This document shows positions 1-8,181 of a stretch of DNA of 27,035 nucleotides, piece by piece (within the stretch, counting starts at the first letter, position 1; each line of letters starts with the position of its first letter). The stretch spans positions 1 to 27,035 of the forward strand of contig CAYUAI010000058.1 in assembly GCA_964442745.1 (NCBI GenBank). Reading direction: 5' to 3'. The translations under genes were made by a program, and so were the position numbers. The stretch comes from CAYUAI01 sp964442745 (lineage in GTDB: Bacteria > Pseudomonadota > Gammaproteobacteria > S012-40). Under the pieces are notes generated by a model, which ran no database searches, was not told the DNA's origin, and saw nothing but the letters and a program-made list of their open reading frames with translations.

Positions 1-36
1 AATTTACTGAAGATGTAATGTAGTGTATAAAATTAA

Positions 37-327
37 GGACGAATTAGGGTTAATACGTCGTTTGTTGAAAGACAAAATGGCACCGACCGAGGTCAAAATT
101 CAAGAAAAAGACGCCAGAGCTATGGGTTTTCAAAAAAACTCGACGTCCATCAGGTGATGACGTATTTCACTTTATACCGTGACAATTTTTGCTGGCCAGT
201 GCGAACGCTAGCGATATACAATGGCTCGAAAAAGATGAAGCGAACACCGGCGATGGCGGTGGGTTTGACTGATCATATTGGGTCGATAGAAGAATGGGTG
301 ACGTACCCAATGATCATGAACAGCTAA
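37..327 (+). pseudogene. Remnant of IS1-type transposase (C-terminal part)
   Basis: One plus-strand frame reads as the C-terminal DDE region of an IS1-like transposase. It contains SFVERQN, then FSKKL, then a YRDNFCWPVRTL segment, then RTPAMAVGLTDHI and EEW, ending at a TAA at 325-327. The order of these blocks (VERQN, FSKK, NFC, TPAMxxGLTDHIW, EEL) is what I know from full-length transposases of this group. The frame is closed upstream by stops (TAA at 34-36), and there is no start codon, no N-terminal DNA-binding part and no first catalytic Asp region. The usual DHIW tryptophan is replaced (DHIG) and the basic stretch after VERQN is degraded. I infer a dead fragment of an element that continued to the left of the window. 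The family assignment to IS1 rather than another DDE family is from memory of the motif pattern. Confidence 0.7.
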
Positions 328-699
328 TGAGATACACCACCAAAATGGCGACTTAGTAGCATTCTTCAAATCTGGGAAGCTCTCAAACAGCTTCTGTATC
401 AATGTTTAGTGACAAACACAAAAGGGCATTAAATCTTAAACACGGTATGGCTGCCATCACGGAACCCCATCCGTTAATACGCCAAAATTGGAGCATGATA
501 CAACGCCGTAAAATACAAGGATAAATCTAACCGCCTAAAGGCGGTGGTTTCAACCTTAAAATCGAACTAATGAGTTTTAGCATGACCGTCAACGATGGCC
601 ACCACCGAATTTTACGCCGATTCTCTGCAAACTCCTATTGTTTTCTTGTTGACATCGCTGCCAAATTTAATGTGAGGTATAACATCATTTTAAAGCTTC
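328..699. other. Gene-free stretch between transposase remnant and ATPase gene
   Basis: No credible coding region is seen. The minus-strand frame at 208-402 is only the reverse of the transposase fragment plus random sequence. The stretch contains the hairpin at 530-545 and otherwise AT-rich sequence with stops in all frames. It is probably decayed mobile-element DNA that also holds the 3' flank of the ATPase gene. Confidence 0.5.
530..555. repeat. GC-rich hairpin resembling an IS200/IS605-type end
   Basis: ACCGCC at 530-535 pairs with GGCGGT at 540-545 across a TAAA loop, and GGTTTCAACC follows at 546-555. Short CGCC-TAAA-GGCG hairpins followed by a GGTTTCAACC-like tail are typical of the subterminal hairpins of IS200/IS605 elements. 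No tnpA or tnpB is present, so this could be a solo end, a remnant or simply a transcription terminator. Confidence 0.35.
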
Positions 700-3099
700 T
701 TACTTAATGCAAACCGCCCGCACCTGTTTAATATCTGTGCGTCCCTCCAGCACTTTTTCGATGCCGTCTTGCTTTAGGGTGCGCATGCCTTCAGAGAAGG
801 CCACTTTGGTGATTTGTGCGACGGTGGCGTGTTCTTGGATGAGTTTTTTGACGGGGTTGCTGGCAATCAGCAGTTCGTGTAGTCCGAGACGGCCGTCGTA
901 GCCGGTGTCGCCGCATTCCATGCAGCCTATCGAATCTTTGATGGTGATATCGTTGTTGCTGTCACCAAATTTTTCTCGCCATTGGGTGATTTGGTTTTGG
1001 ATGATTTCTTCTTTTTGTTCTTCTGTTTCGTCGGTGTTGGTTTGGAAGAGGTCTGAGTAATATTCTCTAGCAATGGACTTTAAGTCTGCTTCAGTCGCAA
1101 TGTAGCTTTTTGCGCAAACGGGGCAAAGTCTTTTGGCGAGTCGTTGGGCGAGGATGCCTAGCAAAGCGTCTGCAAAGTTAAAGGGGTCCATGCCCATGTC
1201 GAGTAGTCGGATAATGCTTTCTGGAGCGCTGTTGGTGTGTAGGGTGGAGAATACTAAGTGGCCGGTTAAGGAGGCTTCAACGCCAGTGCCGGTCGTTTCT
1301 GCATCGCGCATTTCACCGACCATGATAACATCCGGGTCGGCGCGTAAGAAGGCCCGCATCGCATTGGAAAAAGTGAGATTTATTTTGGGGTTCACTTGTA
1401 CTTGGCGTAAACCGACTTGGGTGATTTCTACGGGGTCTTCGGCCGTCCATATTTTTTTGTCCGGAGTATTAATGTGGCCAAGTATCGAGTGTAAGGTGGT
1501 TGTTTTACCTGATCCAGTCGGGCCGCAGACGAGGAAGAGTCCATAGGGTTTGTGGATTAATGATTTGATGCCGTTGTAGTTATGCTCACTTAATCCTAAT
1601 TGAGGAAGTGGGATTGGTTCACCGGCGGCTAATAGCCGTAATACGACATCTTCTACTCCACCAGCGGTGGGGATGGTCGCCATCCGTAGTTCAATTTTTG
1701 CCGGCCCGAATTTTTTAAAATCGATTTTTCCATCTTGTGGTTTTCGGCGTTCAGAAATATCGAGATTACACATGATTTTCAGTCGTGAGATTAATGCTTC
1801 TCGATAATTAGGTGGCAATTCTGCGTATTGAATAATCGTCCCATCTTTACGAAAGCGAATGACGGTCTTTTTCTTGCCGGGGTAAGGTTCTATGTGGATA
1901 TCTGATATGCCTTGCTGATAGGCATCAGTGATCATTTTGTTTACCAGCTTAACAACGGCATTATCCGAATTAGCGAGTTCAGGCTCTTCGAATCCAGAGT
2001 CATCATCGTCATCGTCGAAATCTTCTGTGAGTTCATCAAAATTAGTTTGATAATAGTTATTGATGGCCCATAGGATGTCTTCACTGGATGCCATGACCGG
2101 TTCGGCAAACATTTTTGTATGAAATCGAATATCCTCTAGAGGATCTTTATTCATTGGGTTTGCTGTGGCAACGACGATTTTTGAATTATAAATACAAATT
2201 GGCATAATTTGATGCCGGTTGACAATTTTTGCCGGGACGGATTTCACCGCATTGTCTTCGATTTGAAATCGTTTTAATACAATAAAAGGAATCCCGAGTT
2301 TACTCGCTAATGTTTTTCTAATGAGTTCTTGAGTGACATATCCTAGTTGCGTAAGGATTTCACCAAGCGGTAAATTTTTGTGTTGTCTTTGTTTTCTCAG
2401 TGCATTATCGAGTTGTTCATCAGTGACGTGCCCGTCTTGTATTAATGCTTCCCCTAACTTTAGATTTGGTGACTGCTGTTGCGTTTTTAAGGCTTGTTGT
2501 AGTTCTTCTGAGGTGAGTATTTCGGTGTCGGTTTGGAATTCAACGGTTTGTATGCTTTGGGGATGAGTGTTACCACGGACTTTTTGGATGGATAATTGGC
2601 TATTTTTTATGTCGTTATTATTGAATTCAGCCACATGATACTCTTCAAGTGCCGTGTGCGGTACATATAGATGGGTATAGTTATTAAAAGCTTGGGCGGT
2701 AAATAAGTGAATGCCTGTTTTATCTTTGATGTGACTAAACGTCGTGCCTATCTCTTTTGTACCATCGCTGAATAACAATTCAAATTCTTGGCATTCGGGT
2801 GATATTGTGGTATCACTCTGAGGGCTGCTGGTGTTACTGTCAGCCGGAAAAAATTGACGCGAGTTATTTAAGCGGATTGATTTAATTTGTGTGAATTTGA
2901 TTCGAACGGTGGTCTCTTTGCTTGGCAAAAAGAAATCAATTCGATCGCTGTTGTCTGGTGAAAAGCGGCGTAATTCTCCCTTGAGTTGTTTACCGTCCAG
3001 TAAGGATAAGCTAACCTGCAATGCGCCAGTGTTTTGGTTATCATTTTGGACGGCACTGTTCGGTGGGTTAGGTAAATCAATATAAGTTTCCTTATCCAT
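700..3099 (-). CDS. GspE/PilB/MshE-type secretion or pilus assembly ATPase
   Basis: A 799-residue hexameric ATPase of the type II secretion / type IV pilus assembly family, which works at the cytoplasmic face of the inner membrane. Two small beta-rich modules (about 26-78 and 104-158, each with an LxDGxxxxG-like core) precede a MshEN-type domain. There, a LGEALIQDGHV...LDNAL motif near 215-233 is followed by LGEILTQLGYV near 245-255; MshEN domains bind cyclic-di-GMP. An acidic D-rich linker lies near 358-375. The catalytic core has Walker A GPTGSGKTTT (526-535), an Asp box TAEDPVE, Walker B DPDVIMVGE (588-596) and a His box STLHTN. A zinc site is formed by C659, C662, C726 and C729. AAGGAT precedes ATG 3099. 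No pil, msh or gsp partners lie nearby, so PilB, MshE and GspE cannot be told apart. It looks intact. Confidence 0.93.
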   Translation of the reverse strand: MDKETYIDLPNPPNSAVQNDNQNTGALQVSLSLLDGKQLKGELRRFSPDNSDRIDFFLPSKETTVRIKFTQIKSIRLNNSRQFFPADSNTSSPQSDTTISPECQEFELLFSDGTKEIGTTFSHIKDKTGIHLFTAQAFNNYTHLYVPHTALEEYHVAEFNNNDIKNSQLSIQKVRGNTHPQSIQTVEFQTDTEILTSEELQQALKTQQQSPNLKLGEALIQDGHVTDEQLDNALRKQRQHKNLPLGEILTQLGYVTQELIRKTLASKLGIPFIVLKRFQIEDNAVKSVPAKIVNRHQIMPICIYNSKIVVATANPMNKDPLEDIRFHTKMFAEPVMASSEDILWAINNYYQTNFDELTEDFDDDDDDSGFEEPELANSDNAVVKLVNKMITDAYQQGISDIHIEPYPGKKKTVIRFRKDGTIIQYAELPPNYREALISRLKIMCNLDISERRKPQDGKIDFKKFGPAKIELRMATIPTAGGVEDVVLRLLAAGEPIPLPQLGLSEHNYNGIKSLIHKPYGLFLVCGPTGSGKTTTLHSILGHINTPDKKIWTAEDPVEITQVGLRQVQVNPKINLTFSNAMRAFLRADPDVIMVGEMRDAETTGTGVEASLTGHLVFSTLHTNSAPESIIRLLDMGMDPFNFADALLGILAQRLAKRLCPVCAKSYIATEADLKSIAREYYSDLFQTNTDETEEQKEEIIQNQITQWREKFGDSNNDITIKDSIGCMECGDTGYDGRLGLHELLIASNPVKKLIQEHATVAQITKVAFSEGMRTLKQDGIEKVLEGRTDIKQVRAVCIK

Positions 3100-3116
3100 C
3101 GGTAATCCTTGGAAGC

Positions 3117-3156
3117 ATATTTGTATGATGTTGGTATACCAACATCATACAAATAT
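3117..3156. repeat. 40-bp perfect palindrome upstream of the ATPase gene
   Basis: Every base from 3117 to 3136 pairs with 3137-3156; the centre is TTGGTATACCAA. On the minus strand it ends 17 nt before the ATPase start codon, and the AAGGAT ribosome binding site comes directly after it. It has no T-run, so it is not a normal intrinsic terminator. It could be a dimeric-regulator operator, or an RNA hairpin gating the ribosome binding site, or the end of a small mobile repeat. Confidence 0.85.
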
Positions 3157-3267
3157 ATATTAATTGAGGGCAGTTTTATGGTTCTCCTGCAATTTATAGA
3201 CCTGTTTTTTTGAAGGGAAGAGGGCATATAGTGAGTCAAAAATGATATTTTCAAGATTATTTGTATG

Positions 3268-3317
3268 AGCCTAATGCCAAAGATCGTCATTTTTATGACG
3301 ATCTTTGGCATTAGGCT
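3268..3317. repeat. Long stem-loop just after the Ig-repeat lipoprotein gene
   Basis: Bases 3268-3290 pair perfectly with 3295-3317 around a TTTT loop, giving a 23-bp stem. It begins 10 nt after the stop codon of the minus-strand lipoprotein gene. Read on the minus strand, no U-run follows the stem, so it is not a classic terminator in that direction. On the plus strand it is followed by TTTAACAATTTTA, a weak U-rich tail. A role in 3'-end protection of mRNA or an origin as a small palindromic repeat is equally possible. Confidence 0.75.
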
Positions 3318-3327
3318 TTTAACAATT

Positions 3328-6300
3328 TTAGGGGGCGGTAAAAATAAACCAATCTTCATCGCCAAAGCGGCCATCATTGGTTGATAAGGTGTGGTCGGAT
3401 CGGGTTCCAAGGAGTAATTCGGTGGCTCCGGTTGGGTTATTATCGTCGGGTTCAAAAGTATCCGGGTCGGTCGGTATCAAGTCTGTTGCAAATCCGTCAG
3501 TATTGCTGTCCACTCGGATGCTATAGCCATTGTTTCCTGATTCCTGAAAGGGGTTAGTAATACGAATATTGACGCTTTTTCCAGAAGTTAAAGGGAACGC
3601 AACGTGGGTAAAAGGTTGCTCTGAAATACCGCGTTGATAAAATAATTCACCGGCAAGCGTATAAACCTGAATGAAGGTATAGGCCGACCGGCCCGCGCCG
3701 TTTGGTTGGGTTTTAACGTGATAGATTGGATCATTCACTTCGCTGACTTCAATATTATAGGTCGTGCCGCCACCGGTTTCTTTGCCATCAATTGACATGG
3801 CAAAGCCATCGATATTGGGCATAACTAAGCAATTAACCGTTTGGTTGTTTTCGCCGCGTGCAGCACATTGAAAATTTGAGTTGATCCATAGCGTCAGTAC
3901 CTGACGATAATCAGAAATGCGCACATTATACACTTGACCCTTGATGGCTGAGACCCAGTAATAGCTTGTTGCCCCATCGACTTGTCCAACGGTGGATAAC
4001 GGTGCCTCACCCAAATCTTTGGCCTCATCTGGGAAACCATCACCCGCGAGACTACCCTCCATGGCGAAAGAGGCGGCGATGGCGTAACGTGCGCCATCGG
4101 CGGTTTGCCGACCATCGACTTTCAGATAGAGCTGGTTAAGGCCTGCCGTATCTTCCGTCGTGAGTTGACATTTACGCGTGGCAAGGCAAAGTGGATTTGA
4201 AAAATCCACATTCTGATAGACATCCATGGTGGCGGTGAGCTTATAGCCTGTTATTTTAACCTGATACGCTTTGTTGGGTAAGATAGATAATTGATAAAAA
4301 CTTTGATTGAAGCCAATTTGACTGATGTGAAGGGCAGGCAGTTTGCCAATGTCCACCGGGGTTTCAGGTTGACCCTCCTGGGCTTCAGTACGTATTAATA
4401 TGTCTTCCACTTCGCGGTTGCCGGTATAAGTGACACTCAGGTATAAGGGGGTCTTTTCTGGGGTTAAAGTACAGCGCAGTTCCGTTATGGTATCGGATGA
4501 CGCCGCACAGATCAGGTTAGTAAAGTTGGCATCGTCGAAGACACGGAGTGAGAAATCATTAATGCGGTTGGCTGCATGGGAAATGATCAGATCATAAGTC
4601 ACATTTTTAACGACGTCCATTTGGTAATAGCTATTGCCCAGAACCATTTGATGAATATTTCCTTGCGGGGAGAATGGTAGCGCGGCTGGATTGATGATAC
4701 TGCCTTGGTTGACCCGCTTGGGCAATATAATCGTTAAATTAGCTGAGCTTTGTTTTCCATTATAATTGGCTTCAATGTTGACGCTACCGGTGTCGGCAAT
4801 GGCGGTAGCGATACCATCATTGATACTCACAATAGCGGAGTCTGATGAAGACCAGGTAATATCAGATTCAATCATTTGATTGGTATCATCAGAGTAATAA
4901 GCAACGAGTTGATATTGCTGGGTCTCTGAGGTGGAGATGCTCGCTGTATCGGGCTGCAGTTCGATGGATTTCAAGGTCGCTGTCGCGCTTACTTGTAATG
5001 TGGCATTGGCGGTGTGTGCTTCAAAAGTCGCCGTGATAATCGTTGATCCGGCGGTGTTACCCGCCGCCGCTATGCCGTTATCAATCAGCGCAATGGTTTG
5101 ATCTGAGGATGACCAAATGACATTCTGTGTTAGGGCTTGATTGGTGCCATCCGAATAATTTCCGGTGACGGAAAATAGTTGGCTGGCATTACTGTCGATG
5201 CTGGCTTCGTTGGGGGATAGGGTAATACCAACGAGCGTGGTCGCGGCAGTGATAGTGATTTCTGCTTGTGCTGTTAAGTCTTGGTATTCTGCCGTAATGG
5301 TGACGGTTCCCGTTTGACTGCCAGGCGTGAGCGTCCCATTGTTAATGGTTGCAATGTTGTTATCACTGGAAAGCCAATTAATCGCCTCTGATAGTATTTT
5401 ACTGCTGCCGTCGGAAAAAAAACCGTTAACAACAAGTTGTTGGGTGGCATTATTGAGTAGGCTTGCCGAGGCCGGTGATAGCGTGATGCTTTTTAATATA
5501 ATCGGTAATGTCACGGTGATATTCGCGCTTACCGTTTGATTTTCATAGGAGGCGCTGATAATGCTCGTTCCTGCTTGATTGCCAGGCGTGGCAATACCGT
5601 TGGCAATGGAGGCGGTTTTAGGTGCACTGGATTGCCAAGTCACTTGTGTTGTGATATCCGTGGTGGAATCATCGTCAAAATGGGCGATCACTTGGAAGCT
5701 TTGCGTCGCTGTTGACAGGGTGGCCGTATCAGGTTGAATGCTAAGCTTGACCAAGCTGGGCAATACAGTGATGCTAGGTGTGATGGTTAAGTTGGCTGTG
5801 ATTTCATGGGTTTCATAGCTGGCGGATAAGACAACTTCACCGGCGAGGAGGCCTTGCACTAGCCCTGAGTCGATGCGTGCTAACATTTCGTCACTTACCG
5901 ACCAGATTGCTTTGTCCGTGACCCACTCTTCCGAACCATCGCTATAGATAGCTTTGACGGTGACGGGAAGTGATTCATTTGATGTCATCGTGAATTGTTC
6001 TGGAGCAATCACCAGTTTGGAGACGATCGCATCGCTGGCCGGTACCACTTGGATGGGAATGTCGATGTTTTTTCCTAGAAAACTCGCCGTGAGTTGCGTG
6101 TTGGCTACCCATGATTTTGCGGTTGGATTGCCACCCGAATCAATGCTGATAATATCTTCATCGGCACTTTGCCAGCTAATTTGATCGGTGATATTTTCTT
6201 CGCTACCATCATCATAAATGGCAAGCACTTCAAATTTTTTTGTCGAACCTGTAGTGAGTTCATTTTCCTCCGTGTCGAATGCCATTTTGAGTGATTCAAT

Positions 6301-6441
6301 GCTGCGCGTGGTATTATTGTTCGGCGTGAGGGTGGTGCCAGCATGATCATGACCGCCTGAACCACAAGCCATGAGTAAAGCCGCGAGCGCCATATAAAAA
6401 AACGAAAAATAATGACGTGGATGATAAACAGGATGATTCAT
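3328..6441 (-). CDS. Large lipoprotein with six Ig-like (BIG2-type) repeats, probably 3'-truncated
   Basis: 1037 residues. A signal peptide ends in a lipobox LMAC with C26 as the lipidated residue, followed by a Gly/His-rich spacer, so it is predicted to be anchored in the outer membrane. From about residue 46 to 573 there are six repeats of about 88 residues, each with the pattern of a Big_2 bacterial Ig-like domain: a YSDGS/FDDDS turn, a WxSSD strand, an I(A/D)NG turn and an ISASYE-like strand. The C-terminal 460 residues hold about three PPC-like beta modules that recur around a YYQ/YYW strand. The protein ends at GDEDWFIFTAP, exactly where a fresh PPC domain (FEPDDN...) has only its first strands, so about 50 residues appear to be missing. 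No continuation is visible in another frame. The start is not backed by a strong ribosome binding site. The likely role is surface adhesion or binding; the ligand is unknown. Confidence 0.85.
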   Translation of the reverse strand: MNHPVYHPRHYFSFFYMALAALLMACGSGGHDHAGTTLTPNNNTTRSIESLKMAFDTEENELTTGSTKKFEVLAIYDDGSEENITDQISWQSADEDIISIDSGGNPTAKSWVANTQLTASFLGKNIDIPIQVVPASDAIVSKLVIAPEQFTMTSNESLPVTVKAIYSDGSEEWVTDKAIWSVSDEMLARIDSGLVQGLLAGEVVLSASYETHEITANLTITPSITVLPSLVKLSIQPDTATLSTATQSFQVIAHFDDDSTTDITTQVTWQSSAPKTASIANGIATPGNQAGTSIISASYENQTVSANITVTLPIILKSITLSPASASLLNNATQQLVVNGFFSDGSSKILSEAINWLSSDNNIATINNGTLTPGSQTGTVTITAEYQDLTAQAEITITAATTLVGITLSPNEASIDSNASQLFSVTGNYSDGTNQALTQNVIWSSSDQTIALIDNGIAAAGNTAGSTIITATFEAHTANATLQVSATATLKSIELQPDTASISTSETQQYQLVAYYSDDTNQMIESDITWSSSDSAIVSINDGIATAIADTGSVNIEANYNGKQSSANLTIILPKRVNQGSIINPAALPFSPQGNIHQMVLGNSYYQMDVVKNVTYDLIISHAANRINDFSLRVFDDANFTNLICAASSDTITELRCTLTPEKTPLYLSVTYTGNREVEDILIRTEAQEGQPETPVDIGKLPALHISQIGFNQSFYQLSILPNKAYQVKITGYKLTATMDVYQNVDFSNPLCLATRKCQLTTEDTAGLNQLYLKVDGRQTADGARYAIAASFAMEGSLAGDGFPDEAKDLGEAPLSTVGQVDGATSYYWVSAIKGQVYNVRISDYRQVLTLWINSNFQCAARGENNQTVNCLVMPNIDGFAMSIDGKETGGGTTYNIEVSEVNDPIYHVKTQPNGAGRSAYTFIQVYTLAGELFYQRGISEQPFTHVAFPLTSGKSVNIRITNPFQESGNNGYSIRVDSNTDGFATDLIPTDPDTFEPDDNNPTGATELLLGTRSDHTLSTNDGRFGDEDWFIFTAP

Positions 6442-6679
6442 GGTGACAGTACCGTGGTGTGGTTAGGAATAGGCATGAAATCGCTCGTTAGCCCCCTAAT
6501 GGTTATTTGAATAATGTTTTTTGGTTTGTGTTTTATCCCACTGGGATTGTGATATGTTTTTATTATTGTTTTTTATTTGATCAAATGAGATGGTATCTAG
6601 CCAAACAACGGTTGGCAGTAGGCACTCATTAGCAAACGATATGGATTAAGCGTATTGATCAAATAATGGAGTTATTTTT

Positions 6680-6736
6680 ATGGTTTATGTTTTTATTTTA
6701 TCGCTGTTTTTGGACACGTTATTACATTCTTCATAG
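6680..6736 (+). CDS. Possible 18-residue hydrophobic peptide
   Basis: ATG at 6680 follows GGAG (6668-6671) by 8 nt and opens an 18-codon frame, MVYVFILSLFLDTLLHSS, ending at TAG 6734-6736. The peptide is almost wholly hydrophobic, the size and character of small membrane peptides such as Ibs-type type I toxins, but I see no sequence match to a named family. The only support is the ribosome binding site, the composition and a strong intrinsic terminator 160 bp downstream on the same strand. In AT-rich DNA such frames also arise by chance. Confidence 0.2.
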   Translation: MVYVFILSLFLDTLLHSS

Positions 6737-6897
6737 CTGGAAAAAATTATCAATAGTTATTTTGTTGATGTGAAATAATGAGCAGCTTCGTGTTTGTGAG
6801 TTTTATGTGATAGTTTTTATTTAACTATATGTAATTATGAAATAATTTAGAAAATCGTTAATCCGCTAGTGGGTTAACGCGAAGCGCTTTTCAAAAG

Positions 6898-6933
6898 AGC
6901 TTGCCTAGTATCGACTAGGCAAGCTTTTTTTTT
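6898..6933 (+). terminator. Strong intrinsic terminator on the plus strand
   Basis: AGCTTGCCTAGT (6898-6909) pairs perfectly with ACTAGGCAAGCT (6914-6925) around an ATCG loop, followed by a run of eight or more T. Polarity is plus: on the minus strand the stem is followed by CTTTTGAAAAG rather than a clean U-run. No ordinary plus-strand gene lies upstream in this window apart from the transposase remnant 6.5 kb away. Confidence 0.8.
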
Positions 6934-7122
6934 GCCCATTTAGCAAGTTGGATAGCCCAATGACATCTGCGATTTCACACTATCAGACCGGTCAAATCTA
7001 ACTCGACCAAAAAAACTGCAACAAATAATTCTATTATGTGCTAAAGCCGCAAAATATTGTCCAAATGAGCTCGTTGACTCAAATTGTCAAACAAGTCCCC
7101 AGAATCCATATTGGGCCTAAAT

Positions 7123-7854
7123 TTATTGACTGGGGGTGTGTACCAGTTTTTTTAACTCAATGACGAAGGGGTCTTGTTCGCTAATTACTCGTTTAACTTG
7201 TTTGCCGGTATTTTGACCAAAAAAGCCATCAGAGGCGGCGGCTAAATAAGGCATAATCGCTCGTATATCATCAGACTCGCTCACACTCGACATATGAATT
7301 TGCCATAATACTGTTTGCTTAGCACGATTGGCAGGCGGTGAGTTAGTTTTGGCTTCTAAAGTAACCATGCTTTTATATAGTGTATAACTCCCCGTGTTCA
7401 CCGATGTGCCGGTTTGACGATAACGAATTGGTACACGAATGGTACGCTTAGTGACAATCGTTTCACCTGAACCACCTTTGCTGGTTTCGGTGATGGTAAT
7501 TGTTTCTCCACCGATATGCTCATAAATCGGTATAGAATAAGAATACATACCCATCTTTCCATCAGAAATAGCGTATTTAAACTGAATTTCCAGCTCTGCC
7601 TGATCACGATTCTCTACCTTGGTAAAACCATTTTTTTGTAAAACGTAATCAAAGTATTGACTAAACTCACGAAAGTATAAATGATTGGTTTCAGCGCTAT
7701 TCATGCCGTTGGTGAGTACATAATGTTTGCCGGTACTCGACACTGTTTTATCGATGATAGAATCGACTTTTACTGTGACTTTTGAGCTACACCCGATGAC
7801 GGCAATCAGCATTGTTGCCATGATGATGAATCGCAATAAAAGACGCAATGCCAT
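7123..7854 (-). CDS. Lipoprotein with DUF4136-like domain
   Basis: 243 residues. The N-terminal hydrophobic stretch ends in a lipobox VIGC with C22, so the mature protein should be anchored in the envelope. After it come a YVLTNG strand, then LYFREFSQYFDYVLQKNGF, then AELEIQFKYAISDG. This layout (short YxL motif, helix with xxFxxYxxxxLxxxG, then an AD/AELxVxxxY strand) is that of DUF4136 lipoproteins, whose function is unknown. Extra Thr/Ser/Gly-rich strands sit at about 115-135. AAGGAG lies five bases before the ATG, which fixes the start. The gene stands alone, more than 300 bp from both neighbours. The family call is by pattern and not certain. Confidence 0.75.
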   Translation of the reverse strand: MALRLLLRFIIMATMLIAVIGCSSKVTVKVDSIIDKTVSSTGKHYVLTNGMNSAETNHLYFREFSQYFDYVLQKNGFTKVENRDQAELEIQFKYAISDGKMGMYSYSIPIYEHIGGETITITETSKGGSGETIVTKRTIRVPIRYRQTGTSVNTGSYTLYKSMVTLEAKTNSPPANRAKQTVLWQIHMSSVSESDDIRAIMPYLAAASDGFFGQNTGKQVKRVISEQDPFVIELKKLVHTPSQ

Positions 7855-8181
7855 GCTTTCTCCTTCTCGTTCCTGGTATGTTAATAATTTCGCATGATGA
7901 GGCGTTTACATTGTAACCATCGAACTGTTCATTTTACAATCAGGAATTTTACTTTAATGATACCGTTACAAAATGGTTCTTCTAGGTTGGACAAGGCAGC
8001 GCGTTAAATATTCAACTTGTAGGGTTAATATTTAGCGCCTAGCCATATAAGGGACAATGGTTTGTTATCGGTAATGAATGGTTGTTTATTGGTCAGTTAA
8101 CCGATTGTTATTCAACTGCCATTCATTTTCTTGTCTTTATAATCCTATCTACTTCTCAATTTCTTATAAAGGGAGCAAAAA
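7855..8181. other. Divergent intergenic region with an inverted repeat
   Basis: It lies between the minus-strand DUF4136-like gene and the plus-strand gene at 8182, so it should hold both promoters. An inverted repeat pairs GCGTTAAATATT (8001-8012) with AATATTTAGCGC (8027-8038), with one G-T pair and a 14-nt loop. TATAAT at 8138-8143 could be the -10 box for the gene at 8182. No coding frame is credible. Confidence 0.5.
8138..8143 (+). promoter_or_regulatory. Candidate -10 box for the gene at 8182
   Basis: A perfect TATAAT lies 38 bp upstream of the ATG. The matching -35 region (ACTGCC at a 17-bp spacing) is poor, so the promoter is only a suggestion. Confidence 0.3.

Larger units (their letters stand above)
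6442..7122. other. 681-bp AT-rich gap with a plus-strand terminator and a tiny ORF
   Basis: The stretch separates two minus-strand lipoprotein genes. No ORF of normal size is present. It holds a palindrome ATTTGATCAAAT at 6575-6586, a tiny plus-strand ORF at 6680-6736 and a strong plus-strand intrinsic terminator at 6898-6933. The upstream control region of the Ig-repeat lipoprotein gene must also lie here. Confidence 0.6.

Noticed and set aside
2868..3455. 195-codon minus-strand frame spanning the palindromes
   Set aside because: It overlaps both well-supported minus-strand genes in another frame, starts without a ribosome binding site, and reads through the two hairpins with no domain pattern. 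It also does not continue the missing PPC domain.
4700..6300. Repeated units that could be taken for a CRISPR or satellite array
   Set aside because: They are diverged, about 264-bp coding repeats of Ig-like domains with no constant repeat/spacer pattern.
6575..6586. ATTTGATCAAAT palindrome as a regulator site
   Set aside because: Twelve bases in very AT-rich DNA, with no link to a known consensus or a positioned promoter.
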